Shown: positions 27,792-35,918 of the stretch, one piece after another
Layout of the letters: every line of letters begins with the position of its first letter
How positions within the stretch are numbered: position 1 is the stretch's first letter
Origin: Owenweeksia hongkongensis DSM 17368
GTDB taxonomy: Bacteria; Bacteroidota; Bacteroidia; Flavobacteriales; Schleiferiaceae
Reading direction: 5' to 3'
NCBI GenBank assembly: GCA_945865885.1
Contig: CAMBEZ010000001.1
Location: 124,001 to 188,000 of the forward strand
Length of the DNA: 64,000 nt
The notes under the pieces: model-generated
What the model saw: only the letters and a program-made list of their open reading frames with translations
Told to the model about the DNA's origin: nothing
Databases searched by the model: none
Program-made: the position numbers and the translations under genes

Positions 27792-27830
27792 ACAGGGCCG
27801 TCCCCACCGGGGACGGCCCTGTTTTGTTTT
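27792..27830 (+). terminator. bidirectional terminator between M16 operon and EamA gene
   Basis: A 14-bp perfect inverted repeat (27792-27805 and 27809-27822, GC-rich core GGGCCGTCCCC) is flanked by A-rich sequence before it and TTTTGTTTT after it. It can serve the convergent genes on both strands. Confidence 0.9.
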
Positions 27831-27850
27831 GGCCCAAAGCACCCCGGGTG

Positions 27851-28750
27851 CTATTCCTTGTTTTGCTTCGCCCGAGCATTCACCAAGTAAACCCCAAACA
27901 ATATGGTACCCAGTCCTACCGCATGATGCACGTGCAGTACCTCGCCCATGGACAATCCCCACAGCAAGGCCACGCCGGGAACCAGGTACGTAGTGCTGGC
28001 AGCGAAAATAGGACTGGTGATGGAGATTAAGTAGTTGAACGCCATGATGGCGCCTGCGGTCCCCACAACGCCTAAAAAGGCAAGGTACCCCAAGACCTCC
28101 CAGGCCTCCGGATTCGTGGCCACGCGGTGAACAAAGTCACCACTCAGCAGCAAGCCCAGGGCGGGAATGCCCGCCACCACAAACGCCCACAAGGTCAACG
28201 CCACCGGATGTGCATGAGGAAGTTTGAACCCAATAAAATTGATGGACAGACCGTAGCACATGGAACTTGCCGCCGCAAGCAAAACATAGGCCCAAGCACC
28301 GGGTTGTGCCTCTGCTGCGGTGGCCTGCCCACCCACCAGCAAGGCCGCACCCACAAAGCCCACTGCAACCCCCAAAGCCTGTTTGCGTCGGAGCGATCGG
28401 CCAAAAAACAAAAGCCCAAAGAGCAACGTGAACAAAGGAGTCAAAGAATTGGTAATTCCCACCAATCCCGACGGGATGTGCGCTACGGCAATGGGGAACA
28501 AAACATAAGGCAAACCATTGCCCAACAAACCCACCACCAGGTAAGCAGCCCATTCCTTGCGCTGGGGCAACACACGAACGTACTTCCAGCCCACCACCAA
28601 GCAAAACAGCAGGGCATAAACGATGCGAATGGCTCCAACCTGGTGCGGCGCAAACACAGAGAGGCCCTTTTTCATCAACAAAAAAGAAGAGCCCCACAGG
28701 GCCACCAAAGCAACAAAGATTACCCAGGCACGAACGGAATTTTCTTTCAT
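27851..28750 (-). CDS. EamA/DMT-family membrane exporter
   Basis: This 299-residue inner-membrane protein has about ten predicted transmembrane helices in two EamA repeats (first about 10-130, second about 150-290). It includes LWGSSFLLMKKGL at the N-terminus and VGLLGNGLPYVLFPIAVAHIPSGLVGI, typical of drug/metabolite transporters related to RhtA/YdcZ types. The substrate is not predictable. The ATG at 28750 gives MKENSVRAW; the much longer open frame upstream overlaps ctaA and is a shadow. It is divergent from ctaA with overlapping promoters. Confidence 0.9.
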   Translation of the reverse strand: MKENSVRAWVIFVALVALWGSSFLLMKKGLSVFAPHQVGAIRIVYALLFCLVVGWKYVRVLPQRKEWAAYLVVGLLGNGLPYVLFPIAVAHIPSGLVGITNSLTPLFTLLFGLLFFGRSLRRKQALGVAVGFVGAALLVGGQATAAEAQPGAWAYVLLAAASSMCYGLSINFIGFKLPHAHPVALTLWAFVVAGIPALGLLLSGDFVHRVATNPEAWEVLGYLAFLGVVGTAGAIMAFNYLISITSPIFAASTTYLVPGVALLWGLSMGEVLHVHHAVGLGTILFGVYLVNARAKQNKE

Positions 28751-28757
28751 CGGACCG

Positions 28758-28776
28758 CAAAGGTACTCTACCTTTG
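28758..28776. promoter_or_regulatory. divergent back-to-back -7 boxes of eamA-like gene and ctaA
   Basis: CAAAGGTA (28758-28765, minus-strand TACCTTTG) and TACCTTTG (28769-28776, plus strand) are separated by only CTC, forming a perfect 8-bp inverted repeat. The minus box lies 7 bases before the exporter ATG, the plus box 4 bases before the ctaA GTG. The two promoters must exclude each other, because RNA polymerase cannot occupy both. Confidence 0.75.
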
Positions 28777-28780
28777 CCTC

Positions 28781-29869
28781 GTGGCCTCTGAACCTACCCC
28801 TCGCTGGACCTTTATTCTGCGGAGCTTTCTCCGGCTGTCCTTGGCATTGACGCTCCTGGTTATTCTTGCCGGCAGCGTAGTTCGGATGACCGGATCCGGC
28901 ATGGGTTGCCCAGACTGGCCCCGCTGTTTTGGCCAAACCATACCGCCCACCCGAATGGATCAGGTGCTTTGGAACCCCCTTCAGGCGTATGCAGAAGGGC
29001 AGATGGTCATCTACCAGGACACTCTGTGGACGGCAAACGGTACGGCCCAACCGCAGCCCGTATTCAACCGCGCCCAATGGTCCGCGTACACCAAGCACAA
29101 CTACGCCACGTTTGTGCCCGCACACACCTGGATTGAATTCATCAACAGGCTCCTCGGTGCGGCACTCGGCATCCCGGTATTTTTGGCTTTCGTTTGGTCC
29201 ATTTCCCGTTTTCGAGCGCACCGGAAGTGGGTTGCTGCTTTGGGACTGGGCCTGGTACTGCTTCTCTTTGAAGCGTGGCTGGGCAAGGTGGTGGTGGATG
29301 GCAACCTGGTCCCGCACCACATTACGTACCACTTGTTGGGCGCCTTTGGTTTGCTGGCCGTTTTTACCGCCGTGAACCGAAGCGTTTCCACGGAGGCAGA
29401 AGCCCATTCGTGGTTCTTTGAAGAGCAGGCGCGCAGCAAGCAAACCGAGTCTGCGGGCAAATGGCTGGCGCTATTTGCGGCGCTTCTGCTGGTGCAGATT
29501 AGCACCGGAGCATTGGTTCGCGAGTCTGTGGACGGATTGCGCGCAACCACGGGAACGGCCCTTTCCAGCCAATTGACTTCCTTGGTGTACGTGCACCGAA
29601 CCTATTCCTTGCTCCTGGTAGGATTGACGTTTTACCTGTTGCGCAAAACCGACGGCTTGGCCGGTATTCGTGCGCGTGTTGGTCTGATGACCGGATTGGC
29701 CTTGGCGGAAACTGCCTTGGGAGCGGTTCTGTACTACTTCAACATTCCGCAGAGTCTGCAGCCCTTGCATTTGCTCTTCTCTGCTTTTCTCTTCGTCTTG
29801 GCGGTGGACGCCGCGGTGCTGGCATTTCTGCAAGTGCGTTCGCACAAGCGCCTGTCTGCCGGTGCGTGA
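28781..29869 (+). CDS. ctaA: heme A synthase (COX15/CtaA)
   Basis: This 362-residue inner-membrane enzyme converts heme O to heme A for cytochrome c oxidase. Key blocks are GSVVRMTGSGMGCPDWPRCFG, HTWIEFINRLLG with a heme-ligand histidine, VHRTYSLLL and the late histidine in LQPLHLLFS, within about eight transmembrane helices. The GTG at 28781 is 4 bases downstream of a -7 box, which fixes the start despite the long open frame upstream. Other oxidase genes are not in the window. No intrinsic terminator follows. Confidence 0.95.
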   Translation: MASEPTPRWTFILRSFLRLSLALTLLVILAGSVVRMTGSGMGCPDWPRCFGQTIPPTRMDQVLWNPLQAYAEGQMVIYQDTLWTANGTAQPQPVFNRAQWSAYTKHNYATFVPAHTWIEFINRLLGAALGIPVFLAFVWSISRFRAHRKWVAALGLGLVLLLFEAWLGKVVVDGNLVPHHITYHLLGAFGLLAVFTAVNRSVSTEAEAHSWFFEEQARSKQTESAGKWLALFAALLLVQISTGALVRESVDGLRATTGTALSSQLTSLVYVHRTYSLLLVGLTFYLLRKTDGLAGIRARVGLMTGLALAETALGAVLYYFNIPQSLQPLHLLFSAFLFVLAVDAAVLAFLQVRSHKRLSAGA

Positions 29870-29911
29870 AGAGCGGAATTCCGTCCTACTTCACCTGATC
29901 ATTTCACCCCT

Positions 29912-30520
29912 TTATTTCCCAACCTTCCAGCGCGCCGTCTCCATCAAACGGATGACTTCCGCTTGCAGGAATGCGTTTACAGGCGCTAGAGAATCTGCAT
30001 TGGGTTTGGCCAGTACGTAAACGGACCCGCGCAGGAAATGGTTGGCGCTGTCCGTAATGAAAAATTGACACGGCGTAGCCGTATTGCCCTGAAATTGGTA
30101 CAAAATACCGTGTACCCGGCGCTCGGGATCCGAATACAGTTTCTCCTTGATTCCTTGGGCTACCACATCGTGTTTGAAGGCCAACTGGTGTGCGTCGTCC
30201 AACAATTTGGGCAGTTGATCACCCACGGCAACGTAACTCAACTGTATTTCAGCACCTAATTTTGGGAACGACACGGTTCCCCATCCTTTTGCGGCATTCA
30301 CCGTTTTCCAAACGGCGGATTTATTTGTGCGAAAATCTACCCGAAATCCGTCGTGCGCTTCAAAAGCAACGGAGGCGGTGTCCGGGAGTTTGATTTCAAA
30401 ATATCCTTTTGGCTTGGGCAAATCGGCGGCAGACGGCCGAACCGAAGACCACCAAAAGAACAATCCCCCGACGGTTACTGCGCCCACAATCAACGCCAGA
30501 CGCGCCTTCCTATTCATCAT
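29912..30520 (-). CDS. gldD: gliding motility protein GldD, without lipobox cysteine
   Basis: GldD (202 residues) is needed for gliding and type IX secretion. The hallmark DLPKPKGYFEIKLPD is at residues 33-47, and the C-terminal block TPCQFFITDSANHFLRGSVYV matches the family. In other GldD proteins the signal peptide ends with a lipid-modified Cys just before the KPK motif. Here the N-terminus (residues 8-26, ALIVGAVTVGGLFFWWSSV) has no cysteine, so the protein should keep a transmembrane anchor. The start overlaps gldE by 11 bases; mutY, ssb, gldE and gldD are in the order known from Flavobacteriia. Confidence 0.92.
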   Translation of the reverse strand: MMNRKARLALIVGAVTVGGLFFWWSSVRPSAADLPKPKGYFEIKLPDTASVAFEAHDGFRVDFRTNKSAVWKTVNAAKGWGTVSFPKLGAEIQLSYVAVGDQLPKLLDDAHQLAFKHDVVAQGIKEKLYSDPERRVHGILYQFQGNTATPCQFFITDSANHFLRGSVYVLAKPNADSLAPVNAFLQAEVIRLMETARWKVGK

Positions 30521-31796
30521 CTCGGTCCAATTCTACTTTAACGCGCACAATCCGTCGTTTGTCCACGGCCTCCACGGTTAGGATTAGGCCGCCTACTTGA
30601 GCCTGGTATCCCTTTGTGGGCAGGTGTCCGGTGGCATTCTGCAGCAACAAACCCGCTAAGGATTCTGCCTCACCCCGCCAATCGTCCAATCGGTCCGACG
30701 GCAGCCCCAAGACGCGAACCACGTCGTTCAGGGGTGTTCTCCCTTCAAAAACAACGGTTCGCTCATCCAAACGCGAATAGGGAAATTCCTCCTCATCAAA
30801 TTCATCCGAAATCTCGCCGATGATTTCTTCCATCACGTCCTCCAGCGTAACCAAACCAGACGTTCCTCCGTATTCGTCCACCACCAAGGCCATGTGCATT
30901 TTCTTGGTCTGAAATTCGCGCAACAAGTCGTCGATTTTCATGCCCTCCGGAACAAAAAGTATCTTGCGCACCAAGCTCCGCCAAGCAAAATCGCTTTCAG
31001 CACCCAAATAAGGCAATAAATCTTTGGTGTGCAGGATGCCCACTATTTCGTCCAGGGATTTGCCTTGAACGGGAAAACGAGAATAGCCATGGTCCACAAC
31101 AGCCTGTAAGACCTCCGAAAAGGTCCATTCTGCGCGAACCACCACCATGTTGCCGCGTTGGGCCATGATTTGGTTGGCGGACACCCCCCCGAAGCGAACA
31201 ATGCCTCGGAGCCATTGGTTTTCCTGTGTTTGTTCATTTCCGGACGTCGTAATGTCCAAGGCGTTTTCCAGGTCGTCCACGGAAAGGGTTCCATTTTTCT
31301 TGGCTTCACCAAACCACTGGCCGGTAGCCATCAACGGAGTAGTCACTGGCGTGAGTGCCGCAAACAGGGCACTCAAGGGAGCCACCATGCGCCGGGCGGT
31401 AGCCAGAGGATGGGCAGACCCAATACTTTTAGGCAAAATTTCCCCAAACGTTAAAATCAAGGCTGTTACGCCAACGATCTCCAAAAGCCCGACGGTCCAC
31501 GCGTCCAAGTGGGGTGATGCAAAATTTTGCAACAACCAGGTTGACAAAAGGGCCAAAGACAAATTGAACGAATTGTTCAGCACCAAGAGGGTTGCCAACA
31601 ACTTTTCCGGGTGATTCAACAGGATGTGAATTCGCTGATCGTCTGCACGCATGCTTTCGCGAACGTTGTTGCGCATCCTTGGATCCAAAGAAAAGAAAGC
31701 AACCTCACTTGCTGAGGCAAAGGCAGAGCCAATTAAAAGAATGCCGAGTGCGATTAGGCCAACGAGCAGCGGAAGCGGGGAAGGGTCAGGGTCCAA
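30510..31796 (-). CDS. gldE: gliding motility protein GldE (CNNM/CorC family)
   Basis: GldE (428 residues) is a membrane protein with an N-terminal CNNM transmembrane domain (about four helices, including AFASASEVAFFSLDP), two central CBS domains (about residues 215-340) and a C-terminal CorC/HlyC domain. The assignment to GldE and not to another CNNM paralogue rests on its position between ssb and gldD. It has the conserved VVDEYGGTSGLVTLEDVMEEIIGEI segment. Its end overlaps gldD by 11 bases, so the two are co-translated. A second CNNM gene lies at 60-61.2 kb. Confidence 0.9.
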   Translation of the reverse strand: MDPDPSPLPLLVGLIALGILLIGSAFASASEVAFFSLDPRMRNNVRESMRADDQRIHILLNHPEKLLATLLVLNNSFNLSLALLSTWLLQNFASPHLDAWTVGLLEIVGVTALILTFGEILPKSIGSAHPLATARRMVAPLSALFAALTPVTTPLMATGQWFGEAKKNGTLSVDDLENALDITTSGNEQTQENQWLRGIVRFGGVSANQIMAQRGNMVVVRAEWTFSEVLQAVVDHGYSRFPVQGKSLDEIVGILHTKDLLPYLGAESDFAWRSLVRKILFVPEGMKIDDLLREFQTKKMHMALVVDEYGGTSGLVTLEDVMEEIIGEISDEFDEEEFPYSRLDERTVVFEGRTPLNDVVRVLGLPSDRLDDWRGEAESLAGLLLQNATGHLPTKGYQAQVGGLILTVEAVDKRRIVRVKVELDRDDE

Positions 31797-31823
31797 GGTT
31801 GGGGTATAGGTTCACACAAGCGA

Positions 31824-32231
31824 TCAGCCCAATTCGTCTGCACTTTCGTCTTGATGTCCGTACGGACGGTCTTGACGATCTTGCTGACGCATGGGGTTTT
31901 GGCCAAGCATGGTCATGCTGTCCGCTGCAATTTCAACGGAATAACGTGTTTGGCCGGAATCGTCGGTCCATTGGCGTGAACGGATCTTCCCTTCAATAAA
32001 TACTTTATCACCTTTGTGCAAATGTCGTTCGCAAATTTCGCCCAGACGCGGACTGCGCACTACAATTGTATGCCATTCCGTAGATTCTTTGCGCTCTCCC
32101 TCGCGGTTGGTGTGCGACTCAGTTGTTGCCAAGGGAAAGCGAACGAGCATGCCGCCGTTTTCGAAATTTCGAACCTCCGGGTCCTTGCCCAAATTCCCAA
32201 TGAGCATGACTTTATTTAGGGTACCGGCCAT
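31824..32231 (-). CDS. ssb: single-stranded DNA-binding protein, short form
   Basis: SSB (135 residues) has a complete OB fold (MAGTLNKVMLIGNLGKDPEV, STEWHTIVV, GDKVFIEGKIRSRQW). After residue 112 comes a short Gln/Asp-rich linker ending in DESADELG. The canonical acidic tip (DDDIPF-like), by which SSB binds partner proteins, is not present. It lies 4 bases after mutY and 27 bases before gldE in the same operon. The ATG at 32231 gives the normal N-terminus; upstream codons overlap mutY and are ignored. Confidence 0.95.
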   Translation of the reverse strand: MAGTLNKVMLIGNLGKDPEVRNFENGGMLVRFPLATTESHTNREGERKESTEWHTIVVRSPRLGEICERHLHKGDKVFIEGKIRSRQWTDDSGQTRYSVEIAADSMTMLGQNPMRQQDRQDRPYGHQDESADELG

Positions 32232-32235
32232 TGTA

Positions 32236-33276
32236 TTAGAATAGCAAATAAGTTGAATTGTCAAAATCAAAGGTACTATTTTTTTTAAGCCAACGACCCA
32301 CGGGCACGGGCCAAGCATGGTCTTCCCAATTATCTAGAGCGACCCACTCAAATCCTTTCGTTTGGCAGGTTAATTCACGTGCGTCCAGGTGGTGAAAGTG
32401 AATCCACAACCGGCGGTGACTCAGCCGGTGTTCTACCGGTTTGCCGGCACTCCCTGCTTCGATTTCAACCTCCGCTTTACCCAAGTCGCTCGGTTGCGGC
32501 AGGTCCATTAATCCCGGCCAAATGCCGGTAATGGGTCTTTTTCCGCAAAGAAATTGGCCATCGCGCACCACGAACAGGCGGTGCCAATGTTCTTCAAGAA
32601 CTTTTGTTTTACTCAATTTTACCGGGAGCAGTTCCGCTTTGTCCGGTTGAAATGCCACGGCACAGTCTGCGGCAATGGGGCATTCTCCGCACTTGGGTTG
32701 CTTGGGAGAACAAACCAAACTGCCCAATTCCATGAGCGCTTGGGTGTGATCGCCGCAATCGCCGGCCGGCAGGAGCGATTCCGCCAAGCCCCAGAGGGCT
32801 TTTTGCCCTTCCGGTTGGTCTACAGCGGTCTCAATTCCAGCCCACCGGCTCAGAAGACGGTAAACGTTTCCATCCACAGCGGCTGCGCGGGTTCCAAAGG
32901 CAATGGAGGCAATGGCTCCGGCGGTGTAGGGCCCGACTCCCGGCAAAGCGCGCCAATCGGCAACCTCGGTTTTCCATTGTCCGTTCCATTCGTTCGCCAC
33001 GATTTTTGCGGCAGCGTGTAAGTTTCTAGCGCGAGCGTAGTAACCCAAACCTTGCCAAACCTGCAGCAAGTTTTCCAGTTGAGCAGTGGCCAAAACTTCA
33101 ACCGTGGGAAATCGTTCCACAAATCGTAGAAAATAGGGAGTACCTTGTTCCACTCGGGTTTGCTGGAGCAGAACCTCGCTCAACCAAATGGCATAGGGAT
33201 TGCGGTGTTCTCGCCAAGGGAGCTCACGTTTGTGCACTTGGTACCAGCGAACCAACCGATGCGAGAAGTCTGTCAT
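32236..33276 (-). CDS. mutY: A/G-specific adenine glycosylase
   Basis: MutY (346 residues) removes adenine mispaired with 8-oxoguanine. The catalytic Glu34 is in SEVLLQQTRVE and the HhH motif is ALPGVGPYTAGAI with Asp135 in AVDGNVYR. The [4Fe-4S] cysteines Cys189-x6-Cys196-x2-Cys199-x5-Cys205 are intact, in contrast to the endonuclease III of this genome. A C-terminal NUDIX-like domain (from about residue 230) recognises 8-oxoG. It is the first gene of the mutY-ssb-gldE-gldD run and is divergent from HU. Confidence 0.97.
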   Translation of the reverse strand: MTDFSHRLVRWYQVHKRELPWREHRNPYAIWLSEVLLQQTRVEQGTPYFLRFVERFPTVEVLATAQLENLLQVWQGLGYYARARNLHAAAKIVANEWNGQWKTEVADWRALPGVGPYTAGAIASIAFGTRAAAVDGNVYRLLSRWAGIETAVDQPEGQKALWGLAESLLPAGDCGDHTQALMELGSLVCSPKQPKCGECPIAADCAVAFQPDKAELLPVKLSKTKVLEEHWHRLFVVRDGQFLCGKRPITGIWPGLMDLPQPSDLGKAEVEIEAGSAGKPVEHRLSHRRLWIHFHHLDARELTCQTKGFEWVALDNWEDHAWPVPVGRWLKKNSTFDFDNSTYLLF

Positions 33277-33286
33277 GCAAAAAGGC

Positions 33287-33317
33287 TTGTTAAATCAGGG
33301 TTTACTTCGTATCTTTG
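33287..33317 (+). promoter_or_regulatory. promoter of the HU gene
   Basis: A TTG at 33287-33289 and TATCTTTG at 33310-33317 are spaced by 20 bases, matching the Bacteroidota -33/-7 pattern. The leader to the ATG at 33375 is about 50 bases. Confidence 0.7.
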
Positions 33318-33374
33318 CGCCCTCAAAATTAGCTATCTACAACTCTATTTTCAACTCTTTTAAATCGATCCAAA

Positions 33375-33668
33375 ATGACCAAAGCCGACATTGTCAACCG
33401 CGTTGCTGAGAAGACTGGTATGGAAAAAGCCGACGTCCAGGCCGTTGTAGAAGGAATGATGCGCGAAGTTAAAGCGAGCATGGAAGCCGGTGACAACGTT
33501 TATTTGCGCGGCTTCGGAAGCTTTATTTTGAAAAAGCGCGCCAAGAAAACGGGCCGGAACATCTCCAAGAACACCACCTTGGTGATTCCTGCCCACTACA
33601 TTCCGGCATTTAAGCCTGCAAAAACGTTTGCAGACTCCGTTAAAACCAACGTAGCCGTTCAGGAGTAA
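33375..33668 (+). CDS. hup: HU-family nucleoid DNA-binding protein
   Basis: This 97-residue protein has the HU fold: two helices (TKADIVNRVAEKTGM...), then beta arms with LRGFGSFILKKRAKKTGRN and the DNA-intercalating loop IPAHYIPAFKPAKTF. It packages DNA as a dimer. It is divergent from mutY and leads the group HU, TPR protein, COX24 mini-protein, rng, an arrangement repeatedly found in flavobacterial genomes. Confidence 0.95.
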   Translation: MTKADIVNRVAEKTGMEKADVQAVVEGMMREVKASMEAGDNVYLRGFGSFILKKRAKKTGRNISKNTTLVIPAHYIPAFKPAKTFADSVKTNVAVQE

Positions 33669-33689
33669 TCCGGAACAAACCCTTTGCCG

Positions 33690-34181
33690 ATGACTCCTTC
33701 GCGTTCCAAACTCTTGCTAAGCATAGCTGCAGCCCTTGTGGTCTCAGCTTCCTTGGTGTGGTTGGTAGGGAGGTCGCCATCGGCAGCGCCGCAGGCAGAA
33801 GAAGCCGCGCTTTCTCCCTTGGACACCAAGGTGCAAAAAGCGGTCGAATTGATCCAGGGAGGTTCGGAAAACCCCATGGAGGCCATCATGTTGCTGCGCG
33901 AAGTCGTCCAGGAAGATTCCAACCACCGCGACGCCCACTTCTGGTTGGGTGAATTTTCGGTGCAGTCGGGTCAAATGGACAAAGCGGTGGAACGCTTTCG
34001 CCGTGTTGTGTCCCTGGATCCTGCTTTTGCACCCGGGGTAGAGAAATTGGCCACAGTTTACTTGCAGCTGGGGCAGGCCGACAGTGCTGATGCCGTGGTG
34101 CATCGGTTCTTGGACCGTTATCCGCAAGCAGAGGGAGCAGATCGTGTGAAAGCGTTGCACACGGAACATCCCCCAAAATAA
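33690..34181 (+). CDS. membrane-anchored TPR protein
   Basis: The product (163 residues) has one N-terminal transmembrane or signal segment (residues 8-28, LLLSIAAALVVSASLVWLVG) without a cysteine. Two or three tetratricopeptide repeats follow (RDAHFWLGEFSVQSGQMDKAVERFRRVV, VEKLATVYLQLGQADSADAV). The ATG at 33690 is chosen over the TTG at 33684, both being close. It lies 21 bases after HU. The function is unknown; a scaffold near the membrane is likely. Confidence 0.78.
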   Translation: MTPSRSKLLLSIAAALVVSASLVWLVGRSPSAAPQAEEAALSPLDTKVQKAVELIQGGSENPMEAIMLLREVVQEDSNHRDAHFWLGEFSVQSGQMDKAVERFRRVVSLDPAFAPGVEKLATVYLQLGQADSADAVVHRFLDRYPQAEGADRVKALHTEHPPK

Positions 34182-34199
34182 CCTTTAAACGACTTAGCT

Positions 34200-34289
34200 A
34201 TGCCAAGCGGAAAGAAAAGAAAGCGCCACAAGATGGCCACTCACAAGCGTAAAAAGCGTCTTCGCAAGAACCGCCACAAAAAGCGCTAA
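34200..34289 (+). CDS. AURKAIP1/COX24-domain mini-protein (29 aa)
   Basis: This 29-residue, extremely basic protein begins MPSGKKRKRHKMATHKRKKR and is made almost only of Lys, Arg and His. It matches the conserved Bacteroidota mini-protein named after the AURKAIP1/COX24 domain, which corresponds to the C-terminal tail of mitoribosomal protein mS38, so a ribosome-bound role is likely. It lies between the TPR gene and rng; its TAA is immediately followed by the rng ATG, with no spacer. It is too short for default gene finders. Confidence 0.88.
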   Translation: MPSGKKRKRHKMATHKRKKRLRKNRHKKR

Positions 34290-35816
34290 ATGCTGATGCG
34301 TACCGAACTCGTCATTCAAACCAGCGGATCGGACGCAGAATTGGCTCTTCTTCAGGATGGTCGTCTTGTGGAACTTGTCGCCGAAAAAGGGGACGATCGT
34401 TTCTCTGTGGGCGACATCTACTTGGGCCGCGTAAAGAAAGTAGCACCCGGACTCAATGCAGCGTTCGTGGATGTAGGGCACGCAAAAGATGCCTTCCTCC
34501 ACTACCACGACTTGGGTCCCCAATTGGCTTCTTGGCAGCATTTCACCAAAAAGGTGTTGTTGGGCAAGCAGCCGGCCACGATTTCCGATTTCCAGCTTCA
34601 GGCAGAAATTGAGAAAGAAGGCGCTATGGACGAAGCGGTTAAAGTAGGACAAGACATCCTGGTACAGATCATCAAAGAACCGATTTCCACCAAGGGACCC
34701 CGAATCACTTCGGAAATTTCTTTAGCGGGTAGGTTTATGGTGTTGGTACCCTTTTCGGACCGTGTATCGGTTTCGCAAAAGATTCGGGAACGAAAAGAAA
34801 AAGAGCGACTGCGTCGGCTCGCGGACAGCATTCGGCCCAAGGGATTTGGGTTGATTGTACGTACTGTAGCGGAAAACAAAACCGAAGTTGAACTGACTGC
34901 GGATTTGGAAGGCCTCATGGCCAAATGGAAATCATTGCACCGGCAACTGCGCCAGGCCAAATCTGGTCAGCGCGTGGTTCAGGAAATGGATCGGGCGTCG
35001 GCATTTTTGCGCGACGTCTTCAATGAATCGTTTACCAAAATCCACGTGGACAACGAGGATTGGGCGAGCGAGGTAAAGCAATACTTGCAGGAAATCGCTC
35101 CGGACAAAGCGGACATGGTGAAGTTGTACTCCGGTACGGCGCCCATTTTCCAGCACTTCAACGTGGACCGGCAAGTAAAAACATCGTTTGGCCGTACGGT
35201 AACCTTGCAAAAGGGAGCGTACCTCATCATCGAGCACACGGAGGCGTTGCACGTCATTGACGTCAACAGCGGCAACCGGGGCGCGGTAGGAGAAAGCCAG
35301 GAAGAGGGTGCCTTAGCCGTCAATTTATTGGCTGCGGAAGAGGTTGCTCGTCAGTTGCGCTTGCGAGACATGGGCGGAATTATCGTGGTGGACTTCATTG
35401 ATTTGCACTCAAACGAGCACCGTCGTGCACTGTACGACAAGGTGACGGAAGTGATGTCCCAAGACCGGGCAAAGCATAAAATTTTGCCACCGTCTAAGTT
35501 TGGTCTGGTGGAAATTACCCGCCAGCGGGTGCGTCCGGAAAAGGCGATTGAAACCCAAGAAGAAAACCCAGACATATTGGTGGATGCACCCATTGTCTTG
35601 GTGGAAAAATTGGAGCAGGAGTTTGCTTCGTTGGTTCAGCGGAAAAAGAAGGACGGTAAGAACTGGGCACTCCACGTGCATCCGTTCCTGCATGCCTACT
35701 TGACCAAAGGGCTGTTTTGGAGCAGCATACTTCATCAGTGGCAGCGCAAGTACAAAGGCAAAATGGACGTAATTCCCCGTGATTCTTTCAAAATGCTGGA
35801 GTTCAAGTTCCAATAG
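34290..35816 (+). CDS. rng: ribonuclease G/E family endoribonuclease
   Basis: This 508-residue RNase processes rRNA and mRNA. An N-terminal S1 RNA-binding domain (about residues 35-125, GDIYLGRVKKVAPGLNAAFVD) is followed by the RNase H-like and catalytic DNase I-like domains. Mg2+-binding aspartates are Asp324 in HVIDVNSGN and Asp368 in IVVDFIDLHS. It has the length of RNase G and no RNase E-type C-terminal scaffold. The start codon follows directly on the mini-protein stop; ATG 34296 is an alternative. It ends before a strong terminator. Confidence 0.95.
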   Translation: MLMRTELVIQTSGSDAELALLQDGRLVELVAEKGDDRFSVGDIYLGRVKKVAPGLNAAFVDVGHAKDAFLHYHDLGPQLASWQHFTKKVLLGKQPATISDFQLQAEIEKEGAMDEAVKVGQDILVQIIKEPISTKGPRITSEISLAGRFMVLVPFSDRVSVSQKIRERKEKERLRRLADSIRPKGFGLIVRTVAENKTEVELTADLEGLMAKWKSLHRQLRQAKSGQRVVQEMDRASAFLRDVFNESFTKIHVDNEDWASEVKQYLQEIAPDKADMVKLYSGTAPIFQHFNVDRQVKTSFGRTVTLQKGAYLIIEHTEALHVIDVNSGNRGAVGESQEEGALAVNLLAAEEVARQLRLRDMGGIIVVDFIDLHSNEHRRALYDKVTEVMSQDRAKHKILPPSKFGLVEITRQRVRPEKAIETQEENPDILVDAPIVLVEKLEQEFASLVQRKKKDGKNWALHVHPFLHAYLTKGLFWSSILHQWQRKYKGKMDVIPRDSFKMLEFKFQ

Positions 35817-35877
35817 TACACACTACTTTTTGGTTAGGACAGGGGTTCTTTCCAAGCGTTGTGCAACTTAAGTGTTT

Positions 35878-35907
35878 AAAAGGCGGCCCTTGGGCCGCCT
35901 TTTTTGT
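35878..35907 (+). terminator. intrinsic terminator of rng
   Basis: Inverted repeat AAAAGGCGGCCC/GGGCCGCCTTTT with a 2-base centre, continuing into a TTTTTTG run. It separates rng from recX. The inner pairs must open to form a loop. Confidence 0.88.
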
Positions 35908-35918
35908 TTCTTTGCGGT

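Noticed and set aside
29875-29884. Palindrome CGGAATTCCG after ctaA
   Set aside because: It is short and not followed by a T-run, so it is not a credible terminator or operator.
35817-35877. Possible small gene between rng and its terminator
   Set aside because: The 61 bases contain no start with a reasonable reading frame and no promoter-like box.
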